DNA of 64,000 nucleotides. It comes from Rotaria macrura (taxonomy: Eukaryota; Rotifera; Eurotatoria; Philodinida; Philodinidae). The notes under the pieces were generated by a model. The model had not been told where the DNA came from and ran no database searches. It was given only the letters and a program-made list of their open reading frames with translations. Shown one piece after another: positions 51,622-62,698 of the stretch; within the stretch, counting starts at the first letter, position 1, and every line of letters starts with the position of its first letter. The position numbers and the translations under genes were made by a program. The stretch is taken from assembly GCA_900239685.1 (NCBI GenBank), contig OENT01000360.1:62001-126000 (forward strand). The letters run 5' to 3'.

Positions 51622-52796
51622 ATTGAAAGAAAAAATCGAAATGCGATGGACGAAAATTGATTAGTTTAAAATGTTAACATTAATACCAGATGATGTAAAT
51701 ACAGCTGAAGAATATTCACAATAAATCTGATTATGTATGTGATATTTACTTGAAGTCAATAGACAAGGGTATTCTGTGTTGTCTTTGTGTTTTGAAAGAG
51801 AAATTAATATAAGAACAAGCCGTATAGTCTTATACAAATGAATCAACAACAATCTTGAATACGAAAGAGTTACACAGAATGTTGATTCAATAGAAATTAT
51901 ATTTTCTCATCTGAAAACGGACATGTATATCTGTTTCTAAATTTAGAGTTGAATACATGTAATATTAACACTTGAAAAGCCGGCAAAAGTCAACAAATTT
52001 GCGGTTTTCAACTAAGAACCGATGATAATTTCACATGCCTTCTTGACTATTACGATATTAGGGTTGAGCAATAATCCGAACAATGTCCAATATGATCGGC
52101 CATTATACAAAAAAACCATGACGAATCAAAAATGCTATGGAACGTGCACAAGATATATGCTCACACCTGCATCCTATAAATCGTTAATCTATTAGATTTA
52201 CTAGAGGAAAAATATAGATTTGTGCTGGAGAAATGATGGCAGACAAATACACGACTTCGTCATTTCACGTTTTGAATGTTCCTTTTTCGAGGAAGGAATG
52301 ATATAGAGTCAGTTGATTTACATTTCTCAATAGTTAAAATGGGTCATTAGAAATGTATGTTTGTTTTCGAAAAACAATAATTCATTTGAATCGAGAGAAA
52401 TTTTTAAGTTTGTTTTTAGAGAATTATTGAATGGGTTGTTGGTACTATGGAAAAAGATTAAAAGATTGTTGAAATCCTTTTTGATACTTAGGAAGATCTA
52501 GTTTTTCAATTTGTGTCGATACGTTTCGTAGAATTGTTCAGCGGTGTTTTAAAAGGCTGGCAAATTTCTATGCATCATCGTTGCAATTTGAAGATCATGT
52601 TAAATGACAATGTAGATAAATCTATTCATATTTCTGAGTGATATTATACTATTGTTTGGAATATTTCTTATATCGCTAGCATTCAGTTATACGCTGTACT
52701 AAGTCGTTTTTCACTACAGGAATACTTTTATCCGTTAACGTTTCACTTTCACCAGGTGAATGTGAGAGTACTATATATATATATGTGCGTGTTTAC
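51622..52796. other. Intergenic region, no gene seen
   Basis: Short AT-rich frames only. A CTATATATATATATG stretch at about 52771-52785 precedes the candidate exon at 52797. Confidence 0.45.
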
Positions 52797-53162
52797 ATGA
52801 AAATGCAGAGGATGAACTTTTCGTTCTTACTAGGAATTATTCTTGTTAGTGGGTTCATTTTCGTAGGTGAGTGTACATGTCTATGTGCATTCATATAGAC
52901 GCAATGCAGTTTTGTTTTCAACTGTAGTATCGTTTTCTTTATTTAAGCTAACATCATATTCAATGTATTTGGCATGAATAGATAACGTGACTATGCAGTG
53001 CTATGATATTTTGGTGAATGAATGTAAAAGTATACTAGACCAAAACATCGTTTTTCTCACGGTTCAGAAGATTTTCCATTGTTGATGTTTCATTACTTTT
53101 GTGTTTTCTATTGTAAAGCATCCGATCCCGTCTCTTCATCGCCCATGTATGCTAAAGCATGA
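52797..53162 (+). CDS. Candidate small secreted peptide (signal-peptide exon plus short second exon)
   Basis: An ATG at 52797 opens a hydrophobic leader, with NFSFLLGIILVSGFIFV after a basic start, and ends at 52866 before a strong GTGAGT donor. A TATA-like run lies about 15-25 nt upstream. One possible second exon (53119-53162, after a TATTGTAAAG acceptor) adds ASDPVSSSPMYAKA and a stop, giving 38 aa. Another acceptor near 52929 would give a different short tail. The leader and donor look real; the rest is uncertain. It could also be the first exon of a larger or dead gene. Confidence 0.35.
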
Positions 53163-54003
53163 ATCGATGTCGATGCGGCTTGTGATTTTCCCACGATGAT
53201 TCTTGTGACAAGTCGTAGCTTAACAAATGGTATTTAAGATTGGGTAGAGGCGTCAAAAATGTAGGGTTTATTCTCCTAGGTCGATGTCCAAAATTGAGTT
53301 TTTCACGAAAAACAAGTTTTTGTTACAAGTACCTTGGATGATAGATTTGTTTTATGGAGCTGAAATTTATATGCTATTTACATAGCATTGAGATGTGATC
53401 ATGTACAATTTTCATTCCTCAATCACATTCTGTTCTGGAGATTTAAAGCACAAAAGTTAATCAAAAAAGTGAGTTTGTCCTACATTGGTGAAATCTATAA
53501 AATGCCAATGGCTCAATCGATTGAGCAGACATTCGTTTTAAATCTAGAATTTGGTTGGTTATTGATGTAAAAATAATTTAAGTTCAAACAATTATTTTTT
53601 GTTGAGATAATATTCAGTGTCCAAACTCGTTCCTTTTTACAGTGATGTTTTAAAGTGCCATAGGCAAAAATGTTATCAAACATCAACAGGTCAATATTTT
53701 TTGAATCGGTTTTCACTGAAATTCTTCAAACATTAGCTTCTATCGTATATGTTACAATGAGCTTTAATGCATTATTTTCATGTAGCGACATTTCTGTATA
53801 ATGTATCTGATAGTTTTATGCCTTTGTTTAATGCGTTTCTAGTTCCCAGGAACGGGAAATACGTTGGTTCTTTTGATTTCAATCTGAATTTTAACAGAAA
53901 AGTGATACTCGATTTTAAATAGACACTGGGGGATTGGGGGTCTTTAGAATTATGTAGTATATATTTATCTAAGAATATGGGTCGTTTTTTTTCGGTTGGC
54001 CAG
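53163..54003. other. Intergenic region, no gene seen
   Basis: Short unsupported frames on both strands only. Confidence 0.45.
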
Positions 54004-54200
54004 TAGGGATGACACTTTATCTTTCTTTACGAAGTTAACTCAAGGAAACTAAGTTTAATTTATCGTTGAAGTTAAGTTAAGTAGCTTTACTTCAGTGATA
54101 AAGTAAAAGTATCTCAAAATACTTCACCGATAAAGCAAAGCTAAATACTTTACTTAACTTTACATTTATAAAGTGAAATAACAATAAAGTACCACTCCTA
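54004..54200. mobile_element. Small hAT-like element (197 bp)
   Basis: The left end is TAGGGATGACACTTTAT; the right end, read inverted, is TAGGAGTGGTACTTTAT. Flanks TGGCCAG and TGGACAG match at 6 of 7 bases, consistent with an old target duplication. The interior is made of ACTTTA/TAAAGT words in both orientations (foldback). No coding capacity. Confidence 0.65.
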
Positions 54201-54549
54201 TGGACAGTTGACGAATAAGATTTCTTAGGTAGACAGTTTAGCCAGTCACACTTTTTTCAAGTTGTGCAGTTGACCAATAGAATTTTAATCACCAAGTGTT
54301 CCAGAATGTGTTTTTTTCGGCCCGGTGGGCTAGTAACGGATGGAATTTTGGGCGATGATTTTTCAGTGACTGCGTGTTTTTTTCCATCTGATTTGGTTTT
54401 AGTCGGCTTTTCAGAAGTGAAGTCTCAGCTGTGCATATAATTCCAGTTCCGAGATTCATTGCATTCTTTAATTAGGTATGATACCAGTCTATTTTGAGGA
54501 TTTAGAAACGTTTGTGTCTGCATTTAGCCAAATGTGGATTCATTCGGAA
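54201..54549. other. Short interval between two miniature elements
   Basis: Nothing recognised. Confidence 0.45.
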
Positions 54550-54847
54550 CCCAGGTCAATGAAAACGGCCACCGTTACAGTATCGTAAACGGTCGTTTTT
54601 ACATCGTATACCACGGTTAAACGACCGTTTTAAGCCTTATTGTGGCGTTTTAACAAGGTCAGTATTACGGACGTACACGGACACCGTATATACGCCGTAA
54701 AACCCTCGTAAAGACAGCGTAATACAATCGTATTCTATACAACATACGGACGTATTACTGACCTTGTTAAAACGGGGTAATACGACGTCGTAATAGGCCT
54801 TGTTTTCATCGTATACGACCGTTTACGGATCGTTCTGTTTGACCGGG
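54550..54847. mobile_element. Palindromic miniature element, family 1 copy B (298 bp)
   Basis: Starts CCCAGGTCAATG and ends TTTGACCGGG, with a foldback interior containing AAGGTCAGTATTACGG and its inverse. It is related to the element at 23015-23349 in ends, length, CG-rich TACG words and palindromic design. Both copies are preceded by GGAA and followed by AAG. Confidence 0.8.
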
Positions 54848-55529
54848 AAGGATACGAGGAATGTGAGATGTTTACAACTTAAGCTGAAGTCCAATTTAAA
54901 GACGACAGTCTGTCGATGCGATATTCTTACTCTTGAAAGTAGTTAGCCGTGATTAGTACTGTGGAAGAGCTCGTCACTGACTGCACTATGTATTATTATA
55001 CGCACATGCCGACTTCTTACCATGAAACATAAAATATGCGACCTCGTAAGCCCCCATTTCCTCTATCCATCCAGTACATGTAGTGTAAAACTTCTTTGAC
55101 ACTTTTGATTTCAACACATCGTACCATACTTCTTGAATAGCTAGGTAGAAGACATAGTGACTTTAATGGTATCACTTGCAATCACCTGTGTTCTACTAAA
55201 TTTTATAATATATGAACTGTTGTATAGGGGACGTTCTCACTTATCAACCGACATATTTTATGCCTTTTGATCAAAACTAGAACGAGTACACACTGGCCTA
55301 TTCAACACCACGATATAGAAAGTCAAACATGGATCAAGAAACGTAACTGAAAAATTATTAAAATGTGGATTTATTGAACATTCAACATCTCCATGATCAT
55401 CGCCAGTTGTATTATAGTCGGAAAGAAAGATGTAATAATAGGATTTTGTGTAGCTTATCGCCACTTGAACCAAGTTACAACAAAAGAAGCTTTCCCATTG
55501 ACAAGAGTCCACGATATGTATATAATTAA
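54848..55529. other. No gene seen
   Basis: Sequence between the miniature element and the decayed retrotransposon. A minus-strand frame at 55258-55512 is unsupported. Confidence 0.4.
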
Positions 55530-58390
55530 TGAATAAAGGCAGTTTATGTTACAAAATTCGATTTTAAACCAGAATATTTTCAAGTACCACTCAACAGAGC
55601 TGATCGACCAATAATAATATTTTCAATAATAGATGGTCATTGCCAACTTAAGGTATTATTACAAGGACTTTCAAATAGACCATCCATATTTCAACATATT
55701 GTTAATCAGATATTAGATCAAAACCAATGGAAACATGTAGTCGCCTATACATCGATGATATCATGATATACTCGAAAGAGTTTACAGAACATTTAAAACA
55801 TGCTGAAGAAGTATAATGCACTTCATTGGATGAAGAAAACTTTAAATAAAATGTTGATACCCAGCAGGATGATTCAGACACTTGGATCCGATCGGATGCC
55901 TCTCTGATCTGACCATGTTTCCATCGGACTTTCTCTAATCCGACGAAATCCCATCGGATTCCTGGTTGCAATCCGACATTCGAATCCCTAGTGTTGGGTT
56001 TTATCGAATCCTACTATCGGAATCCGATTGGATTTCATCGTATGATTAGACAAGCCTCTACTGTTGGGTTTAAATGCTAATTCGTACACAAATAAGAAAA
56101 TAGATTTCTCCCGTCGGATCCGTTACTGTTTCCACAACCCGGATTCCCATAGGATTTCATCGGATTCATTCACCTGGGTACATGTGAAATTGCACGAATG
56201 GAAACATTATTTCTTACAGTCATGTAATTAAACTGCGTACTTACTATAAATCCACATACCCAGATAACATCCGTGGTTCAACTCAAACATTATAGTTACA
56301 ACATCGGCGGAAGACGCCTTTAGATTCGGCAGAGCAACAGAGTATTACAAAAAATTGATTCCAAAATTCTTTTCAATCGCTGCATCATAACATAAATATT
56401 CACCCGGGACATTCAATCAAAAAAAGAATAACTAGAAGATAAAATTTGAATTATCCTATGAAGCAAGAATAGTATTTCATCAACTAGAGAGAATATTAAC
56501 GGCTGGTTTTATGCTTGATTTATCTGACGCAAGCCGATGCTTGTGTAAATTGAATTGATACTGTTCTATTTATTAATTGGTTTAACGGTAATCGGTCATC
56601 AGCATATATATCGAAGAAATTAACAAATACCCAGACGAAATGCCTGAAAATTGAACAAGAATGTTACGCCATAGTACACAAGCAATCGATAAATGAAATA
56701 AATATCTTCGTGGACATAAATTTATATTAGAAAAAAATGAAGAATCATTGATTAATTTCTGAAACTAATAACGACTAAATAAAAGATACGAACGATAGAG
56801 ATTAAAATTAGCACAATACCGATTTAAAGTGAAATACATTCAAGGCAAGAAAAAGAATATGGAAGATTGTCTTTCAAGATTGCCAATAGAAACAGCTGAA
56901 GAAGACATTTAAGAACAAATTCAATATAAATCAGCGTCGACACAAACCCAGGTATCTCTATCAACTTTAAACAATAAAGCAATACCCATCATACATTCGT
57001 AGGCAAAAAAACAAAACAAAGCAAAAGAACACCCACACACAACTACATCAGTGAATGGCGAAAATAACGAGCACATCCAACAAGAGAAAACAGAGATTTA
57101 TAAGGAATCGATAGAGAAAATCAGAGGAAAATCCGAATAAAATCATTCGATTTGATGCGAATGATTTGAAGCGATGTGAAGAACTAGACAAGTCATTGCA
57201 GAAAATAAAAGCGAATATTAAGAATAACAAACATTATTTCATCGGAAAAGGAATATTATGTAGAAGACAACAATTTCCACTTCCATCAGTGGCATTTGTC
57301 CTGGAGGGACGAATATGAGCTGATATTAAAAATCTATCGTGATAAATCCGATAATGGAGTTCGATTTGGACGGGATAGAGCATGAATCAAAAATATTTAA
57401 CAACGATCTCACTGACCAAGAATGATAGCTGATATTAGAACTCATTTAAATTCATGTTTACCGTGTGCATAGAACAAGTATCGTCTTCAGAAATGACCAG
57501 GAAGATAGAAACAGATACCACCTCTAGAAGGAATACTGAACTTTCTTAGCATGAACTTTCATGTTCCGATAGGTCTAAAATCAAAGCATGGAAATAGATG
57601 CATCATTTCTCTGACAGATAAATTATCTAAATTTTTCATAGAAAACTTTATCCAAGATTATTTAGCAGCAACAGCAGAACGATTTCTTATTAATGGTTTT
57701 ATTTACACATATGGAACTCCGACATGTATTTCAACGGACAATGGTACTTAATTTACTTCACAACTTATGAACGACTTATTAACACCTCGCTGTTGCACAT
57801 CTATATTCCACAGTATATTATGCATAAGCAAACTGACAAAGTGAATGATTTAACGTAACCATCGATAGAACAACAGCAGCTCTGCGTGATGAAGGACGAT
57901 CACATTGGGATGAAGTGATACAACATATGGCATTCAGTTATAATATATCAATAAAAGCCACATAAAAGCAGACATAATTCGAAATGGTGCACGGACGACA
58001 TAAGCCACTCTTCTATTTGATCAAAAAAGGGAACTCATTTCACTCACAAAAAAATCCAGAGCATATAGTCTAAGAATTATGATTTATCTTGAAAAATTAG
58101 TAACTAAGACTGAAAAAACCATTATGAAAAATCAAAAACAATACAAAGCACGATACGATCTACACAGACTCGAGTTATTATTGAAAGAAAATGATTTAGT
58201 ACTACTAAAGACAAAAAGCATTCGAAACTAATTCGAAAGTAGATATGAAGGTCCATTCAAAACTAATAATCGATTGGGGAGCAAAGCATTCATCGTTCCA
58301 TTGCTGGGACGATGGGATCTAATTCAGTAGACTCATCCCAAAGGAAAAAGATACGAAATTAGATGTTATATTCTATTCGTAAAGTAAAAA
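55530..58390 (+). pseudogene. Decayed Ty3/gypsy LTR-retrotransposon pol (RT, RNase H, integrase)
   Basis: Fragments read in order along the + strand with many stops and frame changes. Reverse transcriptase: FDFKPEYFQVPL, then YIDDIMIYSKE at 55748-55780, the catalytic YxDD motif. An FLGHVI-like block follows after the inserted element. The RNase H end is near 56830-56900 (KYIQGKKKNMEDCLSRL). An integrase zinc-binding-like region sits near 57370-57480, and an integrase core at 57551-57770 includes CIISLTDKLSKF and CISTDNGT. A purine tract GAGGGAGAGACAG at about 58440 may be the polypurine tract, so a 3' LTR could start near there. No gag or 5' LTR is recognised upstream, so the copy is 5' truncated. 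Not functional. Confidence 0.85.
55860..56178. mobile_element. TA-flanked miniature element inserted in the gypsy pol relic (319 bp)
   Basis: Ends CCCAG..GATGA.TC and its inverse (ATTCACCTGGG), flanked by TA on both sides (55858-55859, 56179-56180). The interior has many ATCCGAT/ATCGGATT words in both orientations. If the element and one TA are ignored, the reverse-transcriptase reading resumes in the same frame, which proves insertion into an older pol copy. TA targeting suggests the Tc1/mariner group. Confidence 0.85.
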
Positions 58391-59447
58391 AACAATTTAA
58401 TACTAAATTAAAACGATTCGATTTTATTTAACAGTCCATGAGGGAGAGACAGAACTCCATCTTCTCACTGGTACGGAGCGGCTGTGTTAAATAGTAATAT
58501 TTAATTTTATCACATCACTTAATACAAAATGATATATCAGCCAATCAAAGCGCTCGGATATTGATGCGTTGTAACACTTACGTACGGATTGTATGGATGG
58601 TGGAGCGAGCGACACACGTGGCACAGATTCATAACTTTACTATGATCAAATAAGACCATGATACATACATATCTAACACAACAAAGGAAAAAATTTGTTT
58701 TTCAATGATCACTAATCATGCCAGATCGATAAACAAAGGAAAGAAAGAATTCGTATATGAAGAATAACCAAGATGCCCATATACATAAAAGAAAGAGAAA
58801 AATTAGTTCAAATGGAAATTCGTTCTACTATTTTATTTAACGAAAACTCGCATCATTTAAACTCTAGCTATTTTCACTATGTCGTTCATAACACACGATT
58901 TAAATACTCTATCAGATTATTACTATAAATTAAATTTTAAACAATGGTGAGATTGACGAAATGCAATATAAAAGATTGAAAAATTGAATAGTTAAGAGTA
59001 TAATATGCACTATATCATTCATCACTAAACATCACTCTAATCCATATTCATTACAAATCAACAATTAATATTATCAATTGAGCTAATCAAAAAAGTGAAA
59101 CAAACAACAAGATCCATCGTTGATACAGAATCGGAAAAAAGTTAACAAGAAGAACAATGTGCTTGAATAGAAATATAATTCATGCATTCAATCAACAGCT
59201 TGATGATAATATTAATTAAAAACCTTACTTACACATAATTCACAATCAATAATAGTTGCACGGCTAGAAGAATTAGGGTCAATCATATTCAACAACAACA
59301 ATAAAATTATATCGTGGGGACTAATTAGTAAAGAATTTTAATATTTTCATCATCTCGAACTCATTCATCTTATAAATAAGAAACTAATGGAATAATTTTG
59401 AAAAGTAAATTTAGGGATCGAAAAAGAACTCTAAAACGCATAAAATA
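58391..59447. other. Possible LTR remnant and AT-rich sequence
   Basis: After the putative polypurine tract comes CTGTGTTAAATAGTAATATT, where an LTR might begin, but no second copy exists in the window to define its borders. The rest is AT-rich and without genes. Confidence 0.35.
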
Positions 59448-60320
59448 ATGGACCCAACCGATGAGATAATAGGGCACAAACCATTACATACGTTTCATAT
59501 TTCCGGTAATAATAGTGATATGAACAATGAAGAAACAGTTTATGACTTTCAAGATGATGACGGTCATCAAGACCGAAACATTTCATGGTCGATACAAGAT
59601 GCAATTGCAATGGCATTAAACAAGTTCCTGGATAAATGTGAAATAATTTATTTCTGGCACTGTGGACTTGACTTAGAACTAAACACGTGGAAGACAATAG
59701 AACAACAAAAGAGTCTGAAAATAAAGCAATAAGCAATTAATGCTTGTACATCTGTTGTCGAGTTGTATCTTTAAATTTATCAATCGAAGATAAGCAACAA
59801 CCAAATAGTTGAAACTCCAACAATAGTATCAACAAACATTACAAAAAGAACTGAAGAAATTGCCTGATATTAGTGACGATAACGTTATCCAAATTTTAAT
59901 GCTGAAATTTGACAATCGTTAATCAACTTTGAAAAAATCAATTTATGAACCAGTTGCATTAGCAATCGAAGCGACACCAGAAGAAATATACAAATTTCAT
60001 TTAAACGAAGAATAAATGTAACTCACAGTGACTTCATCAAAAGTCTGGAAAATAACTTCCAAAAATTTAAAACTTAAATGGAAAGAAAAGAATAACCGTC
60101 AGGAATTTCAACATCTACGAAAACGCCCATTTTATCACACGTAAAACGATCCCAAGATCTTGGAACAATTAAAGGACGATAATATTTACGCAACTCATCA
60201 AATAACAACGAGCAAAAAAGCGGAAGTTTTGATTGGCTTCAAGTCTGAAGATAAAACAGGAAGAGTCAAGAACATAAAAGGTAAACAATTATTTCTCAAA
60301 AGATAGATATAAACAACGAT
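59448..60320 (+). pseudogene. Broken open frames of unknown origin, possibly a gag relic
   Basis: A 94-aa frame (59448-59732) starting MDPTDEIIGHKPLHTFHISG is followed by frame-broken, stop-interrupted stretches. The stops are often TAA where Gln or Glu would fit. Position downstream of a possible LTR would suit the gag of a second copy, but no CCHC knuckle or capsid motif was seen. The call is weak. Confidence 0.3.
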
Positions 60321-61605
60321 GGGGTTACAAAAAAAAGAAATAAAAATGAGCATAAACAATAAATAAATAAATACAACGGATGAACATCAAAACAACAAGT
60401 TACTAATTTTTATCCCAACAGAAACAAAAGAAAACAGGGGAAAACAACCAATTACGCCTCAGTCAATGTAGTTAAACAACATCCAACTGAATTACAACAA
60501 CAATAATTAATTATATTCTGTGTATTGAATAGTCATTTTGGATGAACATGATTATAGTATTATCATCAATAATCGAAAACGAGTTCAAGCCTCGTCTTCA
60601 TATGTATATATAACATCCATTATGAATGATGCTTATCAGCACCTTGATAAAACAAATTAATAAACTACCATGCATTTAAGAATCACGAATTCTCTCCAGC
60701 AAAAATATATATCTATTAGAGTGTTCTACTTGGCTTATCAATTGAATACGTCGAAATAATGGACTATTGCAAAAAGAACCGATGAATGATGGGTTAGGAC
60801 ACGTATTTTATCATAGGGAAGATAGGGATGTTAACGGTGTTTAGAACCAGTCTTATTCCCTCTCTCATCTTAGTATGTTCTTTCTGTTGTGCCTGATTTT
60901 CTAAAAGTGTTTATTTGACCAAGGGCATTAAAAAAATAAATGTGTAGAGTAAAACAAAACTATTTTCAGCTCATCAGAGCAAGCCAACCATTAGCTCGCA
61001 ACCCAAAACATGTCAAAATCAATGCCCCATTGTCATAATTCAAAACCCACTCTCAGAACCTGTAATAATTTTGATATATATCGATACTTGTACTTTTTAA
61101 ATATCTGCGTTCGTATGATGAAGGAACTTCACCTCTGATATCTTCTATTTGATTTCATATTTTACTCATAGATATAAGACTCGTACTATAGATAGGAGCT
61201 GCAAACGAGTTCGTGTCATTATGCCTTTCTTCTCAAGTGATGCTCATTTTACTGAATTTTTAATTGATCTCAGGGAATTATTAAAAATTCCTAAGATATC
61301 GAATGATTAAAAACGGACTATTTTTTATAAGTTTATGTTTAGAAAGTCATTGTTTTCCAAACATTTCGACTCCAAAGAGAAACATTTGTTTGAACTGAAA
61401 ACTTTAACATGTGAAATTTCATTATTCAGTTATCCCTTTCACTCATGATAATGCCGTTTGTGATGGTTTTGGAAGAGTTAAGAACACACATCCGCACTCA
61501 TATTCGATGATTGATTTATTAAAAAGTATTAAGAAACTACATATAAATAGATGAAATCACGAGTCCTCTTTCCATTGTTGGATCATCAATAAGGATTTAA
61601 TCGAT
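60321..61605. other. Intergenic region, no gene seen
   Basis: AT-rich. TTTATT at 61515-61520 is an AATAAA on the minus strand, 86 nt after the stop of the CAP gene. Confidence 0.5.
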
Positions 61606-62347
61606 TCAGCAGCTGCCTTTTGCACGAACATTCGCTTGAAATTGACCTTGATAATTTCCTGGAGGTGAATATTGAGCCACGACATAAACAGAGCGACCTC
61701 CATCACTATAAGCAAAGCCCGCACCAATTTTTTTAGTACTTCTCCACACGACTTGCGTAAAATGACCCGTAGCCATTGAGAAGCCTCCGTTATTGAAATT
61801 GTAAAATTTAATTTCATTATACCAAGAAGTCGTTGGTGTGTACCCTGCAATGTTAGAATAACCCGATTTATGAAGAATATATCTAATGATTTGAAGATGA
61901 CATACCATCAACTTTGATACGATTTGAACTACTTGCCATGTAGAGATTTTCACCTACATCTGCAGTACCACTATGATAAAATTGGTTTGTGCTTGCAAGT
62001 TTTTCTGCAAACTTTTGAGCCGAAGCACTAAGTGTATCATCAAGTACTAGAGATTTAGCACAGTGAAGAGCACGATAGGAGTTATGCGCTGATAACATTT
62101 CATTCTGAAATTGGCGTTGATCGGCGGTGAAACCCGAACGTTTGAACCAGTCCGTAAGAAACTCTCGACTATCATGACGGGACACAACGGCGGTTTCAAA
62201 GAACCGATTCGATTCAGCATTGTTAAAAGGAAATTTTCTATACGATTTGAAATCGCTTTCATCATCATCTTGTGTCAATGTTACACCACCAGCGACAATA
62301 AATGTGATGCAAATAAAGAACAACCAGTTGAACATATGTTTCTCCAT
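61606..62347 (-). CDS. Secreted CAP/SCP-domain protein
   Basis: Exon 1 is 62347-61906 and exon 2 is 61844-61606, across a 61-nt intron; 226 aa. Extracellular cysteine-rich-secretory/PR-1-type protein of the CAP superfamily, of the GLIPR2-like type. A signal peptide is visible at residues 1 to about 24 (MFNWLFFICITFIVAGG). The CAP domain spans about residues 80-220: HNSYRALH opens it, GENLYM follows, then the CAP1 signature GHFTQVVWRST and the CAP2-like YVVAQYSPPGNYQ. The His and Glu of the CAP cavity appear present. Between signal and CAP domain is an Asp/Arg-rich linker, perhaps a propeptide. A TATA-like box (CTATATATATAAG on the minus strand, about 62463-62475) lies about 120 nt upstream. 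Substrate and role are unknown; CAP proteins bind sterols or act in defence and signalling. Confidence 0.92.
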
Positions 62348-62462
62348 GAGAAATAATCGTGGATGAGTATAGACTATTAGCTACGTTGTACGCAACGATA
62401 CCAGTCGACTTGAATGATTACCACAAGTTTGAAAAACTACCTGTCAAAATCGAAACACACCG

Positions 62463-62475
62463 CTTATATATATAG
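62463..62475 (-). promoter_or_regulatory. TATA box candidate of the CAP gene
   Basis: TATATATAAG on the minus strand, about 120 nt before the start codon, in a short gap between the gene and the mariner-like element. Confidence 0.5.
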
Positions 62476-62698
62476 GTGGTATAGCTGGCGGACAGGTTAT
62501 GAATGTTAACAACGGAATATCACACATAGAATGTATACATCGACAGAGTCACATGTACATAATTATAACAGAATGACAAAAGTTCGGTATTTTCACACCT
62601 TGAGAAACTGATACTAAAAACATGTTTGCTTACTTTATTCATGAACACACATCAAACATAATTACTTACCTATTGAGGTATGACTAGAGCATGAAATA

